Positions 30,931 through 41,404 of a stretch of 64,000 bases of DNA are shown here, one piece after another (within the stretch, counting starts at the first letter, position 1; each line of letters starts with the position of its first letter). Both the position numbers and the translations under genes were made by a program. Under the pieces are notes generated by a model, which was not told where the DNA came from, made no database searches, and worked only from the letters and a program-made list of their open reading frames with translations. This DNA comes from Cloeon dipterum. Taxonomy: Eukaryota; Arthropoda; Insecta; Ephemeroptera; Baetidae. Where the stretch lies: contig NC_088786.1 in NCBI RefSeq assembly GCF_949628265.1, positions 10,912,001 through 10,976,000 on the forward strand. The letters run 5' to 3'.

Positions 30931-31148
30931 ACCTACATTCTTACGTATTCATTGTCATTCACATTGTGCAACACAAAATGTCTGTAACTTTTACCTTAAT
31001 GTAAGTTGTAAAATTAAAACTGAGAAGCTAAATGCACATTTGGAAAAAAATCTGTCTTAACTCCATTCGTTGAACTGATAAACTGAATCAATGGCTACTG
31101 AACTGAGGGAGCTTTGGGCGAAATCACAACAACTGCCTTCAGAGAATG

Positions 31149-34100
31149 TCAGACCAATGAGAAAGCAATGAAGGCAAATATTGTCCAAATGAGGGTGAGA
31201 ATGGCCACCACACTGGAAACGAAAGGCAGGGACTGGTTCCACGGCCACCCTTGGGACAAATGTAGAGGACGCAGCACGTCCAGACCCGAATTCAGAGCGC
31301 ATGGCAGCTGCACTATGATATCTTGACGCTGGACCTAAAAACAAGATGTTGCAATCAGAAATGAATATTTGTTTTTGTGTTCGTATACCGACCACACAGT
31401 TATCAGACCTAAAAACAGCAATGCTTAATCGACAGTGGCATTTAGCTAATTATAGACATGATTTTCTGAAAAACTTTCTTTCGGCGAATCAAGAGTTAAC
31501 CGTCCATTGACTACCTTAATGATCAATCTTTTTTTATATTCAGACTAAGACGGAGGTTGGTCGGTACCCATTAAGCACATAAGTTTTAATATTTCTGCTG
31601 AACTAAGTCTCTAAATTATTGACTTTAAAGGGTGTCATCAGTCAGTCACTTATCCTTTTTTTACATAATTTTATTTTTAATTATAATTACCAGGGTCTCG
31701 GGTTTTTTAAAAATTATTTTGGCATTGCAAAAAGTGAAATTAAAAAGGAATCACTTAGGATCTTTTTAAATTGCACAAATTTTGTGTGTGTGCCCTCCCC
31801 AATAATTTTAAGAGTGATTTCCAGTATTTGTTTTAAAAATGTTTCGTTGAAGACGTACAATGTGTAGTTAAAATATACCTGGACTGGTCTGCAAGTGACC
31901 GAGGTGACTTGCAGCAGTTCTGGCTGCACCAGTGTGTTGAGTATCCACCGCAATGGTGATATATACTGCGTCCATGCTTGTGCCAGGTCGTCCAGGTGCA
32001 GTGGGTATCCGCAGGCAAATAGCAGCATCCAATTGGTGCCCAAACCCATAGTGCAGCCCGTGATAGGGCTGCCAGGGGTGAGCGCCAGGAAAAACTGCAT
32101 CACTGCGTGCGAGCAGAGCGCATACAATAGCGTCAAACCTGTCGATAAGCAAATTAAAATAAACGCAGGTAGATTAACAGATCATAATTACCAATATAAA
32201 TTGAGAAAAGGTCGGCTCTTGGGGCGGAGGTTACGCTGCCACTCATCGCGTAAGCTGGCGCAAAAAACGCGAGAGCGAGACAAAGTAAAGGTGGAATATC
32301 CAGTAAGATCTAGAAGATAAACAACATATAAATTCTAAAAGTTTATATAAAAATCGGTGGAAATAGACGAAATGTTATTGGCTGCACTTAGAGGCTTGAT
32401 GTGCTTCGTCGCAACTGCGACCAAAGTTCAATGTGCTGCTAATGGGAGTCTCCAGAGCCAGAGTGCCAAGCTATTGAGTACGTATGTAATCACGTTACCT
32501 TGCAAAACGCCTGAATGGGTCGATAGATGCTCTTTTTGTCGTTGGGGCGTTTGGCCAGCGCAGTCCAGAAGGATAAAGGCATGTTCCACATTCCCATCAT
32601 CACCACATAAAAGCTGATCCAGTCAGGGAGGGAATCCTGGGAAGCCACTGGGTTTCGGAGGTCCCAGTAAATGGCACCGATTGCGACGGACAGGGCGGCA
32701 CAAAGCAGCAGGTTGTGCGAGAAACGCACCAAGCACAGCGGCCACCGCAAAATTAACCCCCGCCTGCGAAATGAGCAAAAGATATTAGCCTCCAGCTAAT
32801 TTATGAGCGCGGGGGCAACTGGAAAACTTGATCAAAAGATGCATAGTTAACAAATTTATACTAACAATAAGAGGGCCCAAATTTGTAGGAAAAATCCAGG
32901 CGGCTTTGCAACCGACGGCATCTCCAGTGGTGGTCCCGGGTCCGATAAGGGTGGTTGTCGGTTGGCAAAAACTTCGGTCAACTGCTGGATTCGTTGACTC
33001 GACTCGAGCATCGCTTCCGCGGACAGATCGTCGAGCGTGACCAAATCGACTGGAAAATTAAAGAGAGTTTTGTACACGGTAAAAAGGTCGAGCAGTTTAT
33101 CGTACTGTAGTAGTCTGAAGGGTTCTTGAACGCTGGGCACGGGTACTCGATCTGCTCAAAGTAGGGCAGCATTTCTGCCCTACGGCCAGTGAACGCGAGT
33201 CGGCCGGCGCACAAAAGGGTGACCCGGCTCAGCATACTGAATATTTCAAACGTGAGCGGGTGAATGGTGAGAAAGACGATGCGAGGACCCACTGAGGCCC
33301 ACTGCCGCAGAAACTCAAGCAGAAAAAATGTGTCGAAAATATCCATGTTGCGGGATGGATCGTCCAGGGCGATCATGTCACAACCCTGAAATTATTTTGG
33401 CCACCATTCATATTTTTGACAATTTCATTTGTTCAACATTATCAAGTTGAAAAACAATTTAAAAATTCAATTGTTTGCGATTTTTGTAGTAACTTCTTTA
33501 CAAACATAGAGTTGTCTCTCAAAACATAAATTTGTATACCTGTAGTAAAGCACATGCCAACTGCAGACGGATTCGTTCTGAGTGTGTAAGAGCACCGATT
33601 CGTGTGTTTCGCACTTGGCTTAACCCAAGCTGTGACAGCAGCGCCTCAACCTGTTGAAATTACATATTTTATTTTATAACCCTTGCGCACGAGGTAAGCC
33701 TGTTAAATTTTTAGAGCCGTGATAATGAAATTGCAGCCTGAAGTACATTCATTTTATTACACAATCTCGTTGCTTGTGTACAGCAAACACTTTTAATAAA
33801 TATCGTATGAAGTTGTTTTAAAAGGGTCAGTAATTTTTTTTTAGAGCATAATAATATGTATATTAACCACAGATTTTTTATAACAAAACAAACATTCGAA
33901 ATTATCTTTGTTTTCTGTTCTAACCCAATGAAGTGGTTTTTCATTCGTTAAATAGGATGCCCATATTTAAACCTTTTTCTTTACTTTTCCTGCTAGAGAC
34001 GCATCACATGCGTAAAAATTCATAGTAAAAATCCACTAACGAAAATTAATAAAATAAAGACTCACCTCTGCCCTCCTGACCTTGGCGCTGGGAGCATTGC

Positions 34101-36210
34101 TGAGCCAAGAGTGGAATCGGAGTGTCTGCTTGGCTGTTAGGCTGGCGTCGAAATTCTCATTCTCCAGTTTCACCACGGAGAAATGTTTTCTCAGCGCCTT
34201 TGGCCTGACACAGTGTCCGTTCAGCCATACTTCGCCTTTGCTCGCCCGCAGCCGGCCCGAGATGATATCGAGCAACGCCGACCCTTCCGTTCCTGAGAAT
34301 TAATGGTAAAACAATATTGGATAATAAATGTGTAAAGCGGATCTGCGTACTCGAAGTGGCCATAATTCCGTGCATGTCTCCGCCGCGGGCCTCCAAGTTA
34401 ATCGTCTCTAAGAGTCGATTTGAGCCTTTTTCGTAGTGCACGTTCCGCAGCTGCAAGTTGGGCAGGATTTTGTGGAAGGCGCGTCGCTTGTGCGGCCGCA
34501 GCTCGGCCATCGTGAGCAAATTGGCCTCGCTGGCGCTGCGCAGGGGCTGGTTGTTCATCACGTTGAGCGCCGTTTCGCTTCTAGAACGTGGCACGCCACC
34601 CTTGGCGCCGCCGGCTGCCGGTGCCCGCGGCGAGCCGTCTTCGCTCGAGTCGTATCCGCTTGAGTTGTCCCTACGTACGGGAGGAAAGACTCGCGGAAGA
34701 CCGAACTTGAGGTACGTGTACATGTTGCCCGTGAGCTCACTCTTCGGACCGTAACGAGGGTGACGCAATATGGACCTGACCTGAGGACGAGTTAAAAGAA
34801 AATAGAAATTTAAATTTTTTTAATCTAGGAAAAATTTCCTTTAATAAAATCTTGGATTTAAAGTATATTAGTTACGACAGAGTTATAATATACATGAGAT
34901 TTTTTCTGCCTAAAAAGTAAACTAAAACGCACAGCCTTGGTCATTACACTTGAGCTTATCACTCTTGGCATTTTCTAGAAAAAATTGGCTTTATTTTTGT
35001 AAAAGAAAATTGGGCGCTGCGGTGTTCCTGACGGTTATATATAGAGGTTCTTTTTGTTAAAAATGCCGTAATTTGCCTCAATTAGGACCAGAAAAAAAAT
35101 CCAATTTCGGTCACAAATTATGGTTCATTTTTATTCAATCCTACTCTATGGTAAAAAAAAACGGAGGCAGCTAATTTGTGTCCTTGTCCAAATAGAGAGG
35201 GTAATGTAAGGAGAAAGAAATCGCTGGGAGTAATCCGTTCAATGGACTAGAGGAACAGTAAATAAATATTGTTCGCACGTTTTGCTCTGGAATTTATAGA
35301 CACCAATAAAAGAAAAATTTAGCAGCAACACATTGCTTTAAGTGTGCTAATCCATTTTCACTGATATGAATCAGAGCTGACACGGAACTCACCAATTCAC
35401 TCGAACTACAATAAACGGTACATATGCGAATACGTATTTGACAGTAGGCCGCGCAAATTAGCATTTTTACATGCTAGCCAGAGGAGCACGTAGAGTTTAA
35501 CCCAATTTTAAACAATGATAATTGAAATCCAATAATGCTACTACACCACTTTCCACTCTCGTTCACCGCAGCTGTGTTTATCGTTTGAACACCCATATAT
35601 CAAAGACCCTTGAAGGACATTGCTCATTGATAATGGATATGAAATTAAGCGGGTAGTGGAGCAGCTCATCCCCCCAGCAAAACGCGAGTTAGGAAACACT
35701 CTTGTGCGTCTAGTCGGATGCTCAACTTTGCATGTCGCGCAATACCTTTGTCTCGCCCCGTCCTTTAACACAATTACCCGACGGCGCCGGGCAAATTGGG
35801 GGCAGTACCTCCTGATAAGCTAATCGCTTACAAATCCTGTGAATAATTCAATGAATTCTCGCGCCCTAATGCATTTTCAGAACTTTCTGCTCGAATATTC
35901 GATATCTTGCGGCGAAAAAAATGTTCAACACGCGCCAAGCACTTCCCACGAGACCAAGTGCAAGGGCGAATTTTCCAATTAATAATTCAAATATTGGCTC
36001 TGCGAATTATATGTTACTCACTGTTGATTCTCTGAGCTGGAAGTTGCCGTAAGGCAGTGGACTCTTCTCGCCCGCTCCCAGCGCGGAATCTGCAAAATCC
36101 GAATTGAGGTTCTGTCTGTAAATGGACCACGCGTGCAGGTCCTCCGAAGCCAGCTCGTGGAGCCGCGCGGGCTCGTTGAGGGACGGCACCGAATAGCGTC
36201 GTTCGTTCAT
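31149..36210 (-). CDS. ABCG8: ABCG8-like ABC half-transporter with degenerate nucleotide-binding domain, 10 exons
   Basis: Probable partner of the adjacent ABCG5-like protein in a sterol/lipid-type heterodimeric exporter. Exons in transcript order: 36210-36022, 34780-34351, 34292-34066, 33650-33540, 33385-33106, 33049-32866, 32763-32499, 32309-32192, 32138-31879, 31334-31149; 2250 nt, 749 aa (human ABCG8 673). Residues 1-160 include a long extension with a Ser/Gly/Ala-rich segment (NSSGYDSSEDGSPRAPAAGG). The NBD follows: the Walker A position reads MATSRTEGSALLD (about 203-215), without the P-loop Lys; the signature position reads LTHSERIRL (303-311); Walker B ends ALDDP (325-329), with Asp where the catalytic Glu should be; a His is kept in TIHPL. 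A C-terminal domain follows with about six membrane helices, for example LLLCAALSVAIGAIYW, ILLDIPPLLCLALAFFAPAY and VVAILTLIWTIFAFIAFSLV. The start ATG lies one base inside an exon, behind a strong acceptor (CTCTTTGCAG), so a 5' noncoding exon exists upstream. Confidence 0.88.
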
Positions 36211-36959
36211 CCTGCAAAGAGAAACACGCCCTGCGTTAAAGATTGAGCATGAATTAAGTTTCCGAAACCCACGCCTCGCTGCCGAGTGAATTTAATATAC
36301 GGCGTCGAGCTCGGAAGGACAGGAAATGCGGCAATACTCGAACGCAGAGGCGTGATTAGCCGCCTAATTACATATTCCGCACTGGTCGCTCTCCTTAATT
36401 TAACAACAATGCCGCAGTGCTGTAAATTCCACAGGTATGAGAGCGAGCAAGCGAGGGAGACCATATAATATCGCGGAATATTTTGTACAATTCCCTCGGA
36501 CCCTGAGAGAGCCACAGAGAGTAAACGGTGCTTGCTCTTGCGTGCCCGCACGACACACGTGACGTTTCCTTTGTGCGCGCGTGTAAATTCGGGCGGACCC
36601 CGTCTGTAAATTATGATAAATGAAATGCAAACCTCGAAATTTATGTTGGCATTGCAGCGCGAGTTGCCTCCATGACTTCTTCTCCGTTGCTCGCTTGTTG
36701 GATGGACCCGTCAGGGTAGAACGAGCCGACTCCCGCTCTAGTGGAAGGGACCTAAACTAAAGTTACAATGACGTGTTTTTACGATCAGGTATATGCGAAG
36801 GTATAATCAACCCAGCCCTAGGCGTGCTAAAAGCCTCTCCTCTCCTCCGCGCGTTGTTTAGCTGCTGGTTCGTCAGCAGGTAGTGGCAGCAGACGAGCCA
36901 GCAGCAGTGGACCTGAAATTTTTAAATGTGCCGCAACGTTTGATTTTTCGGCCGCAGAG
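36211..36959. promoter_or_regulatory. Head-to-head promoter region of the ABCG8/ABCG5 pair
   Basis: The two start codons face away from each other with 749 bases between. The ABCG8-like gene also has a 5' noncoding exon within this stretch, so the distance between the transcription starts must be shorter. The region is GC-balanced with few long A/T runs. Its function as a shared promoter is inferred from orientation and from the mammalian locus. Confidence 0.55.
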
Positions 36960-39900
36960 ATGAGAAAGATGTCGGCCAGGCACCAGCCGTCGGTGCTCGA
37001 GCTATGCAACATCTTCCACACCGGTCAGGTAAGATTATTTATCTATTTTTTCTTTAGAGAAAATCGCACGGATTGCCTTGACTCGTGATCTCTAGTCGAG
37101 ATGCTCTTGCTTTCTTGTTTCGCTTCAACGAGTAAGACCTTGCGTGTCGCGCAGCGCTTTTTCGACTTTTGACGGATGCTTTTTACGAAAATTAATTTAC
37201 CTGCAACAGGTGGAAAGCGGGGGTTGCTTGAAAAGACTGAGTGGCAGGGTGCGCAGCGGACTGGTACTCAAGGACGTCTCCTTCGTCGTGCACTCCGGAG
37301 AACTGCTCGCCGTGCTTGGGTCAAAAGGTAATTTCGTTCCACATGCCTTCTTTTTACAGTTGTTGAAGTAATGTCACGCGCAGGTTGTAAATTCTTAAGA
37401 AGACTGTGTAACAAAAACACAGGAAATGTTTTTCCTTTTTTTATCTTTTGTTATACAAATTTGGATAAAATACCAAACATACAAATCTTATCGTAAAGCA
37501 AACGTGTTTTTTAAAGGTTTAAAACTTTTTTATTTTTATGATATATCGCTTATAATTTCTTTGAGTATATTTTAAGTCCTGAAAATCGTTCTGGATGTAT
37601 TTTTTCAGCAATTTTATATTGAGGCAAACTCAGATGTTCGTCAGTGAATGGCGATGAAAAGATACTTCTTTTTTCCGCTGTATGAAATAACGCATTCAAA
37701 TGAATTTTGAAGACATGAAAAGCAGTATTTGCATCGACGCTGAAACTCGTTATAGCACTTAAACCTTTTAAGCGTTTTGAAATGGTTGGAATTTTATCCC
37801 ATTTCATTCATACCCTATGCTCATCATATGCTAATTTCCCACACGTTATTTTCTTTGAAAGGGAGTGGAAAACGCGCGTTGCTGGATGTCATCTCTGGCA
37901 GAGCCGAGGGTGCCACTAGAGGACAAGTGCTTCTAAACGGCACGCCACTCGACGCTTCAGATTTCCAGAAGTGCGGCGCCTACGTTGGAAAACGGAACGA
38001 CCTTTTGACAGGTCTGACCACGGAACAAACGTTGCTATACGCGGCCGCGCTTGAATTGGGCTCCAAGGTACGCTCGGCAATTGCTTAATTGCGACGCATT
38101 TGTATTCAATAAAACCCCAACACCAATATTAACAGACGGAAAACGCGCCGCCAGCGTTTCGAATAATTTGCATGCGAGTGTTGTTGGCGAACTCTATATT
38201 CAAATTAAATTTCAATGTGGATCATTATCGTTTGACGATAAAATGAACGCTGCTACTGTATGTTTGCGTCGCCCAACAATTTGGCGTGACTGTCAGCCTG
38301 GTTGTAATTTTTTATTCGCAACAGCAACTCAAAATATTTCAATTTACTAGAATCCTCGACCCGTTCCTATTTTCTCTCTACCAAACTCGTTAAAACTTCG
38401 CAATGGCTTGACCAGAATTTAGAAATTTCCTCACATGTCCAATATCACACCCGCCGTGTAATTAATTCGGAAATCCCATTTCCAACACACCATTGCTTCG
38501 CATACCAATTAGTTTTTAAAGGCGGAAAATACCAACTAATTTCCCAGGTGTCCAATTACGTGCGCCGAGCTCGCGTGAAGCAGGTTTTGGCGGACTTGGC
38601 GCTCACCCACGTCGCGTACCGCGGTGTCGACAGCCTCGACAACAGCGAGTACCGCCGACTTGTAATCGGTGTGCAGATCATCAAAGACCCGAGTGAGTGG
38701 CCGAACAAATTGATCATCTATTTTCACACCATATTTCATTCCGGCGCGCAGTTCTTCTTCTGCTCGACGAACCCACCGCCGGCCTGTCGCCGCTTCACGC
38801 TTACTTGGTCCTTTCGATGCTGGCAAATCACGCGCGCAATTGCGGCCGCATTGTCATTTTATCGATGGAACGACCCCGCTCGGACGTCTTCCCCTTCCTC
38901 GACCGAGTGGCCATCCTGTGCCTGGGAGACGTCGTCTACGCCGGCCGAACGACCTTGCTGCTCGACTACTTTCAGCAGATCGGCTTTCCGTGTTCCGAGC
39001 TGGAGAATCCCCTCATGTACTATTGTGAGTGCCGAAATGAAAAATTAACTCGCAAAAAAACATTTCTATATTTTTCTTCAGTGTGTCTTTCGACTGTGGA
39101 CCGGCGCTCTCGGGATCTGTTTATGGACTCGACCCAGCAAATTGCTTCTCTTGTTGAGAAATTCAAAATCCAAGGGAGCGCTTACTCTCATGACATAGCT
39201 GGTGTGCCTCTGTCCCCGGAGAGAGGCCACAAACTGCCTCTGTGTGTTCTGGGGCGGCCGGGAGCACTGAAAAAATTCTGGGCTCTCTTCTGGTACTTCT
39301 TCAAATTGGTTACATGGGCCTCCCGCCAAAAATGGTCCATACGCATTAAAGTTAATGAAATGCCCCCAACGTTTTTCTTTTGTGTTTTTCAGGGGGGGGG
39401 GAATGAAAGCAATTTAAATATCCAATGTTTGGTAAACAACGTTAAATAATATTTCATTATGCATATTCATGATGAAGCGAAACTGGAAATAAGACTGGAG
39501 GTTTTATTTTCCTGCTCGCTGTGGCATAAATTAAAAATTTCAATTAAGCTTGGGAATCTGCAATTCTTAGAAATTCAATTTTATATGTATTCATTCAAAC
39601 GCGAGCTAAATTTCTGAAGTCGATCGACTCTTGTAACAGGTAGTGATACACGCAATTGTACATTCATTCAAGTTGTTAGCGGAGCCACCCCAAAGTTTTA
39701 GTTTTAAGAGGATTTGTCAGAATTTCTCGCTCAATTTGTAATCCTTTCCAGTCGCCAGACGGCAACTACGTTCAATCTTCGACTCTCGGGACTGAGGTCT
39801 TTGTTCTTGCAGCTGTTTCTGCTGCCTATTGTATGCGCCTCCACAATGCAGAGCCTCTCGACTTTGCTGGTAATTAAACCGCACCGTGTTTAAACGCTTC

Positions 39901-41404
39901 TCAGCAATTTATCGCGCGCACACGCTACAACACTCGTGCTTTCCTATATTTTCCAGGACTACCAGCGCTCCTACTCGAGCGTTAGCGGATTATGCTTCAT
40001 AATATTGGCCATTTCGTACTACAGCGCGTCGCTGGTCACCTCGCTCCTCTGTAAGTGCAGCGCACGTTGGCTGAATAATTAATCGGATTTGCTAACCGGT
40101 CGTGCAATATTTATTCATTAATTGCGCTTAGATCCCGAGCTGCGAACCCGCTTCTACCAAGAAAAAAGGGATGGATTGTGTTCCGGTTCACAGGTCGTCA
40201 TTTCGAGCACTCTGCTCGGCTTGCCGCTGAGCGCCGCATCTGCCGCCCTCTCTGCCGGATTAATCATCTGGTAAGACGCGATGATTCTCTCCAGCACCCT
40301 CCAATTAAATTTATATTCCGCATAATGCTTGCCCATTTAGGTTGACAGGCAACCATTACGATAACTGGCTAGTGCTGTTTGGAGCGATCTTGGCTACCGT
40401 GCTGGCGGTCGAGCAGCAAACCAAGGCGATTCTCATCTATTTGCAGGATAGCTTAACAGCCTTTCTCTGCACCTCGCTTATCTTCGCCATGGCCTTGATA
40501 CTCTCTTCCGGAACACTAAGGTATGATGCGTAGATAGCGTAATAAATAATGCTCGTGATCAATGACCATATAAAGCGCACGCAAAGAAAGTTTACCGAGA
40601 GCGCAGGTGTGGATTTATTTGCGACACCTGCGAGAGGGTTGCATGCATTTGTCGGAACAGCTTGCTTGCTCGCAACCGTGAAAACAATTTGCATCGCATA
40701 TCAGGGGATCCAAGACGTGTGACTGAGATTTTATTGCGGGTGTTAAAAGCTCATTGTGAGAGCTGGAATTCCAATAAAACTCGTAAAACAGAACAATAAG
40801 CCCATTCTTACAATGGCCCTCAATGAGGAAAATACGGCTCTTCGCATAATTTAATCAAAAAGTTGAAACGAGAGCATGATCCGCCAGAAGATCTGGCGAA
40901 CAATTGACTCAAGTTTTCAAGGGAATAACTCGTCCAGGTGGCGTACTTTTTAAAGTAGGGGACCTTATCTAAACCGTTCGCCTTTAAGCGCTGGCTCATT
41001 TTAGTAAAACGCTGACGGCGCAATTTTCAACTAGCTTCGTCCTTTTTTATCAAAGTTAATTTGAAAATGCTCTGCTCTGTGCCAGGGCTCAAGGTGGCAT
41101 GCCGGGGTGGCTGCAGTTTTTGACGACCGTCGCGCAACCTCATTACACTTCAACGGCCCTCCATCAGGCACTGTTGGCAGACAGCATAGCGGCGCCGCAC
41201 AACGCTACCCTCGCCTGTCCCGTTTTCAATAGTCCAGAGTGCAGATTCAAGGACGGAATGGATTTTTATACTGAGAGATTAGGCCCTGATATTGGGTACT
41301 CGCAGGCGGTGGCCTTTTTGTTCCCTCTCGCCGGATTTATATTCAATTTAATTTTATATTCATTGCCACTGCCAGAATACATTAAGCAGAAGCAACGCGA
41401 ATAG
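36960..41404 (+). CDS. ABCG5: ABCG5-like ABC half-transporter with partly degenerate nucleotide-binding domain, 11 exons
   Basis: Probable partner of the ABCG8-like protein. Exons: 36960-37028, 37210-37327, 37862-38067, 38548-38692, 38752-39024, 39082-39292, 39752-39869, 39957-40050, 40132-40270, 40341-40520, 41086-41404; 1872 nt, 623 aa (human ABCG5 651). The NBD starts at LKDVSFVVHSGELLAVLGSK. Walker A is GSKGSGKRALLD: Lys66 is present but Arg67 replaces Ser/Thr. The signature position reads LDNSEYRRL (161-169). Walker B LLLLDEPTAGL is intact (D185, E186). The H-loop reads SMERPRSD, with Glu where the switch His should be. Membrane helices are visible in LFLQLFLLPIVCASTM, GLCFIILAISYYSASLVTS, STLLGLPLSAASAALSAGLI, LVLFGAILATVLAV, FLCTSLIFAMALILSSG and AVAFLFPLAGFIFNLILYSL. 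The junction at 39292/39752 (ALF-CRQT) was chosen because it restores alignment to human ABCG5. The start is the first in-frame Met; M964 (36972) is also possible. Confidence 0.88.
39392..39401 (+). repeat. G10 homopolymer in ABCG5-like intron 6
   Basis: Ten consecutive G directly after a pyrimidine-rich TTTTTCA, resembling a splice acceptor. No homologous coding sequence follows, so it is treated as intronic. Confidence 0.9.

Noticed and set aside
38697..39449. 250-codon continuous frame through two ABCG5-like exons and their introns
   Set aside because: Homology requires splicing at 39024/39082 and 39292/39752; the read-through residues do not align with ABCG proteins.
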